A DNA stretch of 64,000 bases from Armigeres subalbatus (taxonomy: Eukaryota; Arthropoda; Insecta; Diptera; Culicidae): assembly GCF_024139115.2 (NCBI RefSeq), contig NC_085141.1:400293591-400357590 (forward strand), written 5' to 3'. Position 1 is the stretch's first letter; each line of letters begins with the position of its first letter. The notes beneath the pieces are model-generated. The model searched no databases. It was not told the origin of the DNA and worked only from the letters and a program-made list of their open reading frames with translations. The position numbers were made by a program, and so were the translations under genes. Positions 1-11,939 of this stretch are shown here, piece after piece.

Positions 1-810
1 GTCATGGCATATGACTATATGTTAAGTTGAGGGTGTTAGTAAACAACACGTACACATTAAAACAGAGTTTTATTATAACAGTTCTGATTCGCCATAAAAA
101 AAAAACAGAATAATCTGTAGTAGATACGATCAGTTCTATACAGTATCGAAAAAAGTGATTCACTGTACTGCATGTTGGTATTGTCAATCAGTTGAATTTG
201 AATACGCTTTAGAAAGGATTCCAATCTATGTGGTAGTAACGTCAGCTGAACAAAATATGCTGAATAGTATTAGCCGTTTCAAATTTCAAGTTCAAATACA
301 GTTGAAAAAAAATCCTAGAAATGCCCCACATTTGATTGAGTAAATAAGGGCTCAATAGTTAGAAACAAAGCAATTCAGATTATGTATTTAATTATTAGTT
401 TTATTTCCAGAAGTTTTGAATAAACAATATTCTAATAATTCTACACAGCATGTTGTTTCCAAAATCAATACCTATAATCAAATCCCATACATTAAAAAGT
501 TAAATGTTAATAAGTTACGTTTATATAAGTCCTACGCCTTCTCGCGGTTATGTTTAAAACATTACCCATTGCTCGTTTTTAAATATTTTTAGAGCACGAT
601 CCGGCCAGTTTTTGAAAATCCACTTTATTCCTGCTAGATTGGCAAAATACCCCTATATGCGTCGTCGCAGTCGCAGAGTATAGTGTTTTCTGAAATATTC
701 CATGCTAGCACATTTCAAAATTCCGTGGAAATAAGATTATCTTCCCAATATGCTTTTTTTCTGAAGAAATTTGAAAAATTTAGCTATCAAAACGAAATGC
801 ACTTGCTAAT
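1..810. other. Unrecognised AT-rich non-coding sequence
   Basis: No open frame above about 62 codons and no motif I recognise. AT-rich sequence with scattered short A/T runs. Confidence 0.5.
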
Positions 811-1210
811 CCACTAAAAAAGCTCAAAATAATTTTCTTAACAAAACGAATTGACAAATTCAGACTCCGCCAGCTTTTACCAGCTTTTGACGTTCCAAAG
901 GTTCCAATAGTTTAAAGCCGTTTGAAGTCAATTAGGAATGATTGCGGTTTTGTTTTTGAAATCACATGTCTAAGAGATTCCTCCAATCGTTAAGAAAAGA
1001 GATCAGAAAAGGAACATAATTATCTTCGTAACAAGCCCTTGGCATATATTTTTGATCAAGACAAGCTCCAGCAAAGCAGCAACATTGACTTCTAAGCCGT
1101 CCGGTAGCGTTCGAAATGCACGAGGCTTTAGAGTACAAAAGCCACTATCAACAAAACCCAAAAATCAACTTCTAACTATGTTAAGAAAATTATTTTGAGC
1201 TTTTTAGTGG
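811..1210. repeat. Inverted-repeat (foldback-type) element, about 400 bp
   Basis: The left arm (811-842) starts CCACTAAAAAAGCTC. The right arm (1180-1210) is its reverse complement with a single-base length difference over about 31 bp. No transposase frame lies between them. Sequence just right of the right arm (GTGGAATG then CTTCACTTGTCAT) resembles the outer flank of the foldback copy ending near 57132, so this may be part of a larger foldback family. A three-base AAT flanks both ends, too short to be a convincing target duplication. Confidence 0.6.
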
Positions 1211-1239
1211 AATGTCTTCACTTGTCATAGCAGCAAGCA

Positions 1240-2605
1240 GTCAATCGTTGGGAAAAGCAGCGCACTTCGACAACTATCACCGTTTTTGGATCAGTTCGGA
1301 GTGGTTCGTATGCAGGGTCGGACTGAAGCATCACCTACCGCCGCATATGACGCAAAGTATCCTGTAATCCTGCCAAAGAATCATCGTCTGACTGAACTTT
1401 TGATAGACTGGTACCACAGGCGGTTTGGGCACATTAACAGCGAAACAGTGGTCAACGAAATTCGTCAGCGTTTTCACATTTCTACTCTTCGAACGATGGT
1501 GCGCAAAGTTTCAAGGAAGTGTCAGTGGTGTATCGTTTATAAATCTTCTCCTAGAGTACCCAGGATGGCGCCTCTTCCAGAAGCTCGTGTGACTCCATTC
1601 GTTCGCCCGTTTTCTCTCGTTGGCATTGACTATTTCGGACCATACATGATAAAAATTGGCCGCAGCCAAGTAAAACGGTGGGTCGCTCTCTTTACTTGCT
1701 TGGTAGTGAGAGCTGTTCATTTGGAGGTTGCTGCGTCTCTTTCAACGGAGTCCTGCAAGCTAGCGCTGAGAAGGTTCATCGCGCGTCGTGGTGCACCTAC
1801 AAAGATTTACACTGACAACGGTACAAATTTTGTCGGTGCCAGCCGAGAGCTGTCCGCTCAACTAGCGGCATTGAATCAAGAACTAGCAGAGACATTCACG
1901 AACACCAATACAGAATGGTTCTTCATCCCACCATCCTCCCCACACATGGGCGGAGCATGGGAAAGGATGGTCAGGGCAGTGAAAACAGCTATGGAGTCGT
2001 TAAACCAATGCCGTGCCCCATCAGAAGAAGTGTTCCATACGGTTTTATGCGACGCAGAGTCAATGGTCAATTCCAGACCGTTGACATACGTGCCTCTGGA
2101 AACGTCAGATCAAGAAGCGTTAACGCCAAATCACTTCATTCTACTCAGTACAAACGGAGTCAAACAGCCAGAGAAGATACCGGTTAACGAAGGTCAAGCC
2201 CTACGAAATGGATGGAATCTGTGTCGCTATGTACTTGATCAATTTTGGAAACGGTAAATGCAAGAATATCTACCGGAATTGACACGGCGTTCTAAGTGGC
2301 ATGACGAGGTAAAGCCCATTCAAGTCGGAGATCTCGTGTTCATCACAGGTGAGGCCACTCGGAACCGATGGCCTAGGGGTAAGGTCGTGCATGCTATCCC
2401 AGGACGAGATGGTCGCATTCGACAGGTAGACGTTCAGACAACTGCGGGAATTGTACGCCGTCCAGTGGCAAAACTTGCCATACTTGATGTACTTCCAGCT
2501 AGTAATCCTGCTGGACTGTCGCAGCATTACGTGGAGGGGAATGTTGCGGGAGGCGTTACGAACGTCAGTGCTGCATCCGAAAACTTCCACGGGGATGCTG
2601 AGTAG
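1240..2605 (+). pseudogene. BEL/Pao retrotransposon Pol remnant: integrase plus C-terminal DUF5641-like domain
   Basis: Encodes the 3' part of a BEL/Pao polyprotein, which inserts element cDNA into the chromosome. The frame opens with the typical RNaseH-integrase linker (LSPFLDQFGVVRMQGR) and runs from about 1240. Counting from 1286, the integrase zinc finger uses H44, H49, C79 and C82. The catalytic triad is D115 (in GIDYFGP), D177 (in TDNGTNF) and E226 (in GGAWERMVR). An in-frame TAA at 2255-2257 sits where the family has the Trp of an R-W-x-x-EYL motif, and the same frame then continues to 2605 through EYLPEL and a DUF5641-like segment (VGDLVFITGE, RWPRGKV). RT, protease and gag are absent upstream, where the inverted-repeat element abuts. 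It is a 5'-truncated, stop-interrupted copy, not a host gene. Confidence 0.9.
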
Positions 2606-3231
2606 ATCTGACAGAGCGCTTGTCATCCGACAGCTCTGACGGTGTCAGCGAAATCAACAATTCCATCAACGAAACGAAACGATGTTGTTAGTTGAAGTGC
2701 GGTGATGATGATTATGCAGCCTGTTTTTCTTAGTAATACTAAATATAAACTAAATTGAAATATTCCTAATTGTTACCTAAACTACAAAGTTGAATTATAT
2801 TAGTGAGTCAACATGCAAAACCTATTCTAAACATAAATAATCAGTGTAAATCTACAACTATTATTTTAGGTTACTTACATGCAGAAATTTTTGTAACTAA
2901 TCTATATTGAGTGCACTTTAGTTGACTAAATTAGATTCTATCTTAAACGAATACGAAATCGTAAGTAAAGCTATGATCTAATGATTGAATTGAAGACTAA
3001 GATCTTAAAATTAATTTAAAATAGAAATACTGACTGAAGTGATTACTGGACGGTAGCTAGGACGTGGAAACTATAGACTAGAGTCACTAAATTGTGAGTA
3101 TTGTTGTACGAAAAACTATGAACTTTATAACATTCGTGAATTCATTTTAGCTTTAAAGCATCTTGCCAATAAATCGGGAAATTGCTACGAAGACATTGAC
3201 TTCTCTTTTTTCTGCGTCGTGTGCCGCGCCA
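2606..3231. other. AT-rich spacer, possibly the 3' LTR of the BEL/Pao remnant
   Basis: No coding frame. A sequence starting TGTTGTTAGTTG near 2682 follows the Pol stop, and an AATAAA lies at 3169-3174. That order would fit an LTR, but no second LTR copy exists in the window to prove it. Confidence 0.3.
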
Positions 3232-3452
3232 ATAAGACTAGTTTGTACAATCCCATTGAATTCCACCACTTAATTGTATCTTGACAGAAACGTATTTTGA
3301 CCCCAACAGTAAGGCCGTCTTCAGTGTCTCGTACTTGTTGTCGAGTCAAGCACGAGACACTGAAGACGGCATTACTGTTGAGGTCGAAATACGTATCTGT
3401 CAAGATACAATCAAGTGGTGGAATTCAATGGGATTGTACAAACTCGTCTTAT
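3232..3452. repeat. Foldback MITE, near-perfect palindrome (copy 1)
   Basis: Two arms of about 107 nt (3232-3339 and 3345-3452) are reverse complements with only a handful of mismatches, separated by a very short loop. The outer end reads ATAAGAC(G/T)AGTTTGTAC and the inner end GTGTCTCGTACTTG. A second copy starts at 56510. There is no coding capacity, so it is presumably moved by another element's transposase. Confidence 0.8.
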
Positions 3453-3495
3453 GACAAGTGAACTTCTAACTAGTTCCTAGAGAATCTATCTAAGG

Positions 3496-4096
3496 CAGAG
3501 GTTCCCAAACTGTGGGTCGCGACCACCAAGGGGGTCGTGGGCTGTTCAGTAGTGGGTCGCGGAAGACAAATCTTAATTCACAATTTTGTTACTATTTTGT
3601 CCCACAAATCTATTCCATATTTTGAATTAGGGTCTAAGTAATGATTTGATGATTAAAGAACAACAAACCTGACGAGGTCAACGGCCTTTTTTGTTATATG
3701 ATATTTGGGCAAGTAGGAAGAAGTCATATACAATCTAAATCTAAACCCCGAGCCCAATCCAAAACCAATTCTAATCCAATTCGAATCCAATCTATATAAA
3801 ATCCAAATCTTTTTAAAATCCAATCCAAATCTAATTCAAATCCAATCCAAATCTAATTCAAAACCAACCCAAATTCAATTCAAATCCCATCCAAATCCAA
3901 TCCACATCAAATCCAAAAAATTTACGAAATTTGTGACAATGATGGAATATAAAGCAATTTATTATGATTTGTCCAATCTAACGCGAACTCATTTTTATCT
4001 AATTTCACAAAATCAATGTATTTGGTACCTAGTGGGTCGCAAGCTATATGGGATTCTGCTAGGTGGGTCGCATATCTAAAAGTTTGGGAGCCTCTG
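3496..4096. mobile_element. Non-autonomous TIR element, hAT-like, with internal AATCCA-type repeats
   Basis: The termini are inverted: CAGAGGTTCCCAAACT at the left and AGTTTGGGAGCCTCTG at the right, followed inward by repeated GGGTCGC boxes at both ends. A 6-bp direct repeat CTAAGG directly abuts both ends (3490-3495 and 4097-4102). hAT elements normally make 8 bp, so the superfamily call is tentative. The interior (about 3735-3915) is a degenerate tandem array of AATCCAAATCC-like units. No transposase is encoded. Confidence 0.75.
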
Positions 4097-4102
4097 CTAA
4101 GG

Positions 4103-6800
4103 TATTTGACTTGTCAGCGCATACGACAACGTATTTAACTCGATTTTACTGACGTTAATATTCAATTTCTAAGTGAAAGTTTTGTCATTACAAATCTTTT
4201 GTATTGGGAACAAATAATGCATATATAATGTGATTAGAAAGTAGAATGTAATATAGAATGGAATGTGTTAAACAAGCAGTGAAGGACGAAGACACGAAGC
4301 TCATGAGAAACGATTACTGCAGTTCAAGATCTATCCATAATCTGAATGACCGCTGCGGATAATGCCATTATCCTAGTGAGTGGTTTTGTTGACAATGCTT
4401 TTCCCATGCTATGTCGAATGCTGAATAAAGGTGTGTGTTGGCTATATTTTTGTTCAACCATGAATCTTGCTAACTGAAATATAGATTTAAAATTATGTAT
4501 AGGTTTGACACAATTTACGGTGATTAAAACATTGTGAAAAATATTGACAAATTTCGAGTGAAGGCTACTACCATCTAGGTACTACACAGCATATGTCATG
4601 TAGGAATCACCCCTTCAATATTTTATGGCTAGCGTAAAAAGGAATTACATTTTGAACAACCTGAAACGGATTTTTTTCTCCGTATACCCTTACATGAAAT
4701 CCTTTCAAATAATTACTGGAATATAGACTTACTGAATATCAAGATGATTAATAGGAAAAAAAAATCAGCACAATGAAAATTTAAAATATATTTGTATCTG
4801 TATTTTCGGGTTCCTGACAGTCTCGATAGGTATGGTCAGTCATGAAATACCATGTTGCTAATATTATTCATGCCTAAACTCCGAGCTAAATATTTTAGCT
4901 GTTCATATCAATATTAAACCTACTGATGCCAATTGGTAAATGGATAATTGCTCTCGATGACAATCTCTAGATCTAATATCCAAAAGGTTTATAAATTATT
5001 CTTCCTCTTTTCAAAGATGATGAGTCAGTGACCCATTCGCAGCTCCATTTGACCCAATATCACCCCCGATGACGGTGTTTGTTTTGTTGCAGCGTTAAAA
5101 CTTTATCTCTGACCTCTTTACACATATCACATTCCACGGTCCTCAACGCTTGTTTTTTTTCCTCGAAATCTGGAAATAGCTTTACGCCGTTCACATCGAC
5201 CAGTTCCCCTGCAGCTATGAATACAGATGCTCAATTGTCATCGAATTTATTTTGAATTTATAGCCATCTGTGTGGTTGCAGGGTCGCACATATCATGTAG
5301 GTATACAAAGGCACATTGCAACGCTCCAGCCCGCTACAGGAGGGACATATTTTCATTCCGAGAAGACGTATCACATGGAAGCGACAAGCTACGAAAACGC
5401 TGGCTATACTATGGGAAAAGCACGGTAAAAAATCCTTCTAACTTACCCTTCAAGCCGGCAACAACGGATGTACGTTTTCCATCACTCCGTATTGGATGGT
5501 TTTGCGGGCATGATGAATGGAACAGTCTACCGAGAACAGGATGGGTGGTTTGGCGGATGTGGTGGTTGGTTTTTGGGGATGTGTTATCAATGACTGTGCC
5601 GGTGTCCTTGCGATCACTCTACTTGAACAAGAACACAACTGAATGTGGTTAACATTGGGAAGGAGTAGCATTGGTCATTCCGCCTGAAAGTGACACCATG
5701 TTTTGCCATTCCCGCTCGTTGGTGTACTGAAAAGCTGTAGGCTCACCCTAAAACAGGGAAATTAGAACACACAGAAAAGATGTACCTAAACTGTAATAAT
5801 AATAGGGTGAATATTACTTCAACTTTTTAGTCAATGCACTTGTCAAAGGAAAGGCAACTACTCCGGAAGATGTGACTGATCAGTTTAATCGCGATTATAG
5901 GCGAGGCGATAGCTTCCTACGCCATCGGTAAACGCAAATCACGATGAACACAAGGAAGGAGACACCATTTATTACGTCACATTCATTGAATTTGGTCCCA
6001 CATGAGCAAATTTTCGTATAGGTAACTGAATATCGTTTCAATAAATGTACATTTGCGAGTATCGTTTGCAATGGATGGCACATAACGCACATCAACGGGT
6101 GTCAGAAAATAGAAATGGTCGATTGTGGTTGCGCTATTTTTGTTTTTGTTCCCTTATTGATTCCGATGGCCAACGGTTCAATTCAAAGCGTTGCATTTTT
6201 CATAAATCAATCCACACTGGTTCCGGGATGTTCACACGTGCCGTGGGGTTCCGTGGTGTAGTGCCATCAGTGAATCGTATTATTCATCGGGGTTTGATAA
6301 ATGTAGGCGAAAACGTTTTCATAGTCGACCTTTACTTCGAACATATGTTTGCGTCAGTTTCGTCACCTTTTGGTGGTTTTACTATTTTGTCTTTTGCGTA
6401 GGTGTACCGAAAAGCTGTGTTTTCACACCAGGAACAAAATGTTGAAGATTATCTCGAACTTGATGGTCGTATCATTTGTAGCTACATTGCTATTTGTGGA
6501 TTGATCAAAACAAAAAATTGCATTGAGACCAATATGGTTGGGGCTGTTGGGACGAACCATCCAATTTTTTTTTTGGAACGGATATCCCCAATTGGCTTAT
6601 ATATAACCGACTCTCAGTTTAGGGTTATAAATACATTTATACAGTTATCAATACCAACCATGATGAGTTGGTATGTTAAGGGGCAAGTACTACGATACTC
6701 TATGCCCACTACCCAGTGAAAACGAGATAAGTTTCAATCCGAAAGATCCCCTCGACCTGACTGGAATTCGAACACGCCACCTCCAACTTGGTAATACCGT
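4103..6800. other. Non-coding spacer, no recognised gene
   Basis: Mostly AT-rich. Open frames at 5227-5652, 6045-6401 and 6402-6719 (105-141 codons) have no recognisable motif, no consistent composition and no neighbouring gene structure, so they are not called as genes. Confidence 0.5.
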
Positions 6801-6801
6801 G

Positions 6802-7870
6802 CATATGTATAACGACATAAACTGGAATCTTCTTACAAACGAGCGTGAGGTGATCCAAAGGTGGCGACAGCACTATGAAGAGCTACTGAATGGCGATGTG
6901 GCAGACAACCGTGGCGGTATGGTAATGAACCTAGAAGCACGCACGCAGGACATACGACTTCGGGCTCCGGATCTCCAGGAAATCCAGGAGGTGATCGGCC
7001 GGCTGAAAAACAACAAAGCCTCTGGGGTTGACCAACTTCCAGGAGAGCTGTTTAAACACGGTGGTGAGGCACTAGCCAGAGCGCTGCACTGATGGAAGGT
7101 GTCGTGTGTCCCATAGATGGGACAGATGGATGGATTTTGTAGATCTACAAAAAGGGTGATAAGCTGGATTGTAGCAACTACTGCGCAATCACATACAAGG
7201 TAACAATCAGTACAAGGTACTCTCCCAAATTTCATGCCGTCGACTAGCGCCAATTTCAAAAGAGTTCGTGGGGCAGTACCAGGCGAGTTTTATGGGGGAA
7301 CGCTCCACCACGGACGAGGTGTTCACCATTCGCCAAGTACTGCAGAAATGCCGCGAATACAACGTGCCCCTGCATCATATATTTATAGGCTTCAAAGCCG
7401 CATATGATAGATGCGATAGATATGATAGAAAGAGGCTCAAGAGAGGACAACGTAAGCCACCCTCCACGAGTTTGTATTAGTGGTGACGAAATCGAGGAGG
7501 TTCTTTTCTTTCTTTGTGTGTATTTCTTCGTGTACTTGGGCTCAGTGGTCACCTCTGATAACGATATCAGCAGAGAAATTCGGAGACGCATCATGGCAGG
7601 GAATCGTACGTACTTTGGGCTCATGGAGGACCAACGCACACTGGGAGTTTTCGAAAGGAAAGTGCTGCGTACCATCTATGGTGGGGTGCAGATGGCGAAT
7701 GGTACGTGGAGGAGGCGAATGAACCACGAGTTGCATCAGCTATTGGGAGAACCATCCATCGTTCAAACCGCGAAAACCGGAGAACTGCGGTGGACAAGGC
7801 ACGTAGCCAGAATGTCGGACAGTAATCCGGTAAAAATGGTTCTCGACAACGATCCGACGTGAACAAGAAG
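6802..7870 (+). pseudogene. Non-LTR retrotransposon ORF2 fragment, RTE-like, internally deleted (copy A)
   Basis: The first part matches the linker before the reverse transcriptase (NLLTNEREVIQRWRQHYEE, then LKNNKASGVDQLPGELFKHGG). It continues after rearranged sequence with GQYQASFMGERSTTDEVF and FKAAYD near 7388-7408. There the frame jumps straight to the region after the active site (NVSHPPRVCISGDEIEE, then YLGSVVTSDND). The FADD active-site block present in copy B is therefore missing. The 3' part (RTIYGGVQMANGTWRRRMNH, then GELRWTRHVARMSDSNPVKM) is typical of the RTE-like C-terminus. Several frameshifts are present. It is a dead, internally deleted copy; clade assignment is from recognition only. 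Confidence 0.8.
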
Positions 7871-7929
7871 GATGGATCGGTGGATCGGTGGAAGGTAGAT
7901 CGATCAGGTGGAAGACGATTTGCGGACTG

Positions 7930-8225
7930 CATGTAGACCACATCAAAATCTCCCAAATCACCTCGAATTTCCTGAAGGGGGCCACTAGGGTATCCAATAA
8001 TTGCTCTCTGGAGGCGTCATTTTCCGAACAGTGCCAAACTATGTGATCGATGTCATCGTAACCGTCTCCACACCTATATAAGTTGCAGTCGACAAAGTTT
8101 ATTCTGAAGAGTTGTGCTTTTAGTAACATTGGACATAAGTCCCGACATCACGCGAATGAAGCCTCGACTTAAATCCTCACCTCTGAACCACGCTCGCCCA
8201 GAAACTTTAGGAACTTTGGAAAATA
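7930..8225 (-). pseudogene. Non-LTR retrotransposon ORF2 C-terminal fragment (I/Jockey-type)
   Basis: On the minus strand the translation reads WFRGEDLSRGFIRVMSGLMS, then after a frameshift near 8113 FRINFVDCNLYRCGDGYDD and IDHIVWHCSENDASREQLLD. The C-x-x-x-C ... H-x(4)-C spacing and the IDHIVW block are typical of the zinc-binding tail after the RT in I/Jockey-group ORF2 proteins. It lies immediately 3' of copy A but on the opposite strand, so it comes from a different element. No RT domain is attached. Confidence 0.65.
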
Positions 8226-8287
8226 GCCACCGTCTAAGTTCGTTGTGTATTTTAGGAAATTTACAAATTCTTGTACCAAAACGATTG

Positions 8288-8640
8288 ATCGACTTCCTTC
8301 TTCCTTCTTCGTTCTCATCTTACTTCCTTCTTCTATCATCCTTCTTCTTTTATCATCTTTCCTACTTCTTTCTTCCTCTTTCCTTCCTGTTCCTTTTTTT
8401 TCTTCCTTTCCCCTGCTTCTTTCTTGCTTCTTCCTTTCCCTTCTTCCTTATTCCTGCTTCCTGTTTCCTTCACTCATCTTCCTTCGTTCTTTTTTCTTCT
8501 TCTTTTTTCCTTCTTCATTTTTTATTTCATTCTTCTTATTTCTCCTCTTTCTTGACTTTCTTTATTTTTCTCCTTTTTTCTCTCTCCACTCTTCTTCCTG
8601 CGTCCTTCTTTCTTTTTTCTTTCTCCACCCTTCTTCATTC
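8288..8640. repeat. Polypyrimidine low-complexity tract (TTCC/TTC-rich)
   Basis: About 350 bp almost entirely C and T on the plus strand (CTTCCTTCTTCC-type motifs), with only scattered purines. It leaves long spurious open frames rich in F, S and L, which I do not accept as genes. Confidence 0.9.
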
Positions 8641-9625
8641 TTTACTTCAAAATTCAGTATTTTTGCTTAAATTGTTCTTCAATCTATTCGGACTGGGGAA
8701 AGCTTGGCATTTTTTTTGGACACCGTTGTTATGGGCCAGATCAAACCTTACTCAACACAGTGCCATTTTAAGCATGGCATTATCCACTGGTTAAATTTGT
8801 TAGTGCGGCCACCTACATCAACGCAATTGTCATTATTTAGCTAGCAGCAGGGAGTCATTTATAATAGCAACAAATTCGATAAATGCATATTAGTGATAAA
8901 TTTTAATGCCATTAGGTGTCGTCCAAACAAATTCATTTTCATAGCTTTTCACATTTTATTGCTTTAATGTGGAGGGCCGGTAAAAGCTACCATCCCAGAC
9001 CGGAATGATGCAATCAAACTTGAAATAATGAGTTTTCGTCACACCGTCCAATCCGGCGCCAGCAGCCGCAGACGATTTAGCCCCCGACGACGACGGCAGA
9101 TGAAAGAGGTCAGCTTTTGGCATGATGGCTGCTGGGCTGCTGAACGGGATTAGATCCGTGCCGGCTAAATATGCGGATGCATGAATATGAGATTATTTAT
9201 GAGAAGTGCGTTTCACGGGGAGTATGCAATTTATGGCCTGGACATAAGCAGCGGTTGACTATTCGACAGATGGCGCGGCGGTGGCGTTGAATGAGCTGCG
9301 GCGTAATACGATTATCCATCAGGAGAGCGAATTCGGGTCAGTCGAAGCAATGTGGTAATATACGGAAACCAGACGTCACAGGCGATGCCGGTACACTTGG
9401 CATGTATTTTCTCCGTACTTAGTTGACCCTGAAAGTTGCCTTGTAGGAAATAATTGCTTTTGGGAGCAGACTTAAAATGATGAATTAATTCATTATCTGG
9501 AACAAGGATCGTTCTTCTGGAAAAAGCTATCCTTCGAGGAACGTAAGTGTTTGACAGCCAAACAGGTTGCAATAATCAATTGTGTTAAATTCTGGTCCAG
9601 AGCTATAATATTGTGTTGGCCTTTT
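8641..9625. other. Non-coding sequence with a possibly single-copy island
   Basis: No gene. The stretch 8970-9330 has balanced composition, no low-complexity tract and no resemblance to any repeat elsewhere in the window. It is one of few candidates here for single-copy DNA. Confidence 0.4.
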
Positions 9626-11330
9626 ACCCTTCTTACGTCCTAAGAAGGGTATAAAGATCGCTTGAAAAACCGACTTTTTATCCGAGGCTCGGAGACCGAA
9701 GTCGTATACACCAATCAACTCAGCTCGACGAACTGAGCATATGTATGTATGTGTGTGTGTGTGTGCGTATGTGTGTGCGTTACAAAAATCTCACATCAAG
9801 ATCTCAGCCGTCCGTGGACCAATTTGCACGATTTTAACACTAAACGAAAGCTATGACTTTGTCATTGTACGAGTTCAATTTTTTGCAATCGGACATTTGG
9901 TTCCAGAGATATGTGAGAAATACGAACATGAAGTGCATTTTCAGAAAACTAACAAAATACTGTCACATGAATATCTCAGCCGTCTGTAAACCAATTTGCA
10001 TGATTTTATCTTTAAACGAAAGCTATGACTTTGCCATTGAACCCATTGTATTTTGTTTTTGCAATTAGACATTGGGTTCCGGAGATATCTCTGAAATACG
10101 AACATAAAGCATTAGACGTATCAACTTCACACATTGGTAAAATATGTCCCATCAAGATCTCAGTCGTCCTTAGACCGATTTGTGCGATTTTATCTTTAAA
10201 CGAAAGCTATGTTTTTGTCATTGGACCCATTAATTGTTTTCTGCAATCGGAAATTCGGTTTCAGAGATATCTGTGAAATACGAATATGAGACATATTTTC
10301 AGACTACTAATGAAAAATTGTCACACCAATATCTCAGCCGTCTATGACCCGATTTGAACTCTTTTGGGCTTAAACAGAAGCTGTAATATTGCCATTTAAG
10401 GCGGCAAATCAAATCTGCAGTCTTTTTGTATTTTTTTTTTAATTTTAAATTTCCAGAAGTATCCCTTTTTACCCTTCTTACACCCTAAGAAGGGTATAAA
10501 GATCGCTTGAAAAACCGACTTTTTATCCGAGGCTCGGAGACCCAAGTCGTATATACCAATCAACTCAGCTCGACGAACTGAGCACATGTATGTATGTGTG
10601 TGTGTGTGTGTGTGCGTGTGTGCGTGTGTGCGTATGTGTGTGCGTTACAAAAATCTCACATCAAGATCTCAGCCGTCCGTGGACCGATTTACACGATTCT
10701 AACACTAAACGAAAGCTATGACTTTGTCATTGTACGAGTTCAATTTTTTTTGCAATCGGACATTTGGTTCCAGAGATATGTGAGAAATACGAACATGAAG
10801 TATATTTTCAGTAAACTAACGAAATAATGTCACATAAATATCTCAGCCGTCTGTAAACCAATTTGCATGATTTTATCTTTAAACGAAAGCTATGACTTTG
10901 CCATTGAACCCATTGTATTTTGTTTTTGCAATTAGACATTGGGTTCCGGAGATATCTCTGAAATACGAACATAAAGCATTAGACGTATCAACTTCACACA
11001 TTGGTAAAATATGTCCCATCAAGATCTCAGTCGTCCTTGGACCGATTTGTGCGATTTTATCTTTAAACGAAAGCTATGTTTTTGTCATTGGACCTATTAA
11101 ATTTTTTTCTGCAATCGGAAATTTGGTTTTAGAGGTATCTGTGAAATACGAATATGAGACATAATTTCAGACTATTAATGAAGAATTGTCACACCAATAT
11201 CTCAGCCGTCTATGACCCGATTTGAACTCTTTTGGGCTTAAACAGAAGCTGTAATATTGCCATTTAAGGCGGCAAATCAAATCTGCAGTCTTTTTGTATT
11301 TTTTTTTTAATTTTAAATTTCCAGAAGTAT
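9626..11330 (+). repeat. Helentron/HINE-like tandem-repeat element, duplicated head-to-tail, left part
   Basis: Each of two units (9626-10470 and 10471-11330) starts with a hairpin head: ACCCTTCTTAC, a short spacer, then TAAGAAGGGT. A conserved block follows (CAGCTCGACGAACTGAGCA), then a TG microsatellite, then about four 172-184-bp subunits each beginning ATCTCAG(C/T)CGTC (9801, 9973, 10157, 10331). The element continues at 18593 after the LTR retrotransposon and ends near 18765. Conserved ends, microsatellite and core tandem repeats recall non-autonomous Helentrons. No Rep/helicase is encoded, and small open frames inside are artefacts of the repeat. Confidence 0.7.
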
Positions 11331-11768
11331 TGTGCTATACACGCATCGACCCAAAACATCTTTCCCTCGTAAATCAGCACTAGCAATAAAATGCATATTA
11401 TGTTTTGTTACAACCGAATAGGTCAGGTCCGCATGAGCGCGAACGATGGCCTCGGTGCAACATGCGTAAGCAGTTTGCATCGAGGCACTCGAGTGCGCCA
11501 CATGTTTTGCTGATTGGCTAAGGATCAAGTTTCAACCCAAAAGCTATAACCGAAATATTGTCACCGCCGTCCCAGGCGTCTATCCCTTTCTAGCACAGTA
11601 TGTAAATTGTAACCGATTGATTGGAAAATTAAATAAAAGGAACCCAGGTTCCAAACCCAGAACATTCTGGTTCTGACCACAAGACTATGTGTTTCAATGC
11701 ATTTCGATGCATACCGAAACTACTTTAGCAATCTGAATTTCAGACACTGCTAACCATAGGCTATGTTA
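11331..11768 (+). repeat. 5' LTR
   Basis: Starts TGTGCTATACACGC and ends GGCTATGTTA directly before the primer-binding site. It contains an AATAAA in the A-rich stretch near 11630. Identical to the 3' LTR except for TC/CT in CAC(TC)GAGTG and one A in a run. Confidence 0.95.
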
Positions 11769-11783
11769 TGGCGACCGTGACTT
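11769..11783 (+). promoter_or_regulatory. Primer-binding site, tRNA-Arg type
   Basis: TGGCGACCGTGACTT lies immediately after the 5' LTR. The first 13 bases match, from memory, the tRNA-Arg primer site of Drosophila 412 and mdg1. Confidence 0.85.
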
Positions 11784-11831
11784 AGTAACCTGAATACAGT
11801 ACCACGATTATTTCGCGCGCGGTTCTAACAG

Positions 11832-11939
11832 TAAAAAAAAAAGTTCTGTAAGTGAAAAAGTTCTATAAGTGAAAAATTCTATAAGTGAAAAAGATCTATA
11901 AGTGAAAAAGATCTATAAGTGAAAAAAGGCACGCCGGTC

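Noticed and set aside
5227..5652. 141-codon frame as a gene
   Set aside because: No recognisable motif, no supporting neighbours, and comparable frames occur by chance.
8114..8794. 226-codon frame rich in F, S and L
   Set aside because: It is the translation of the polypyrimidine tract.
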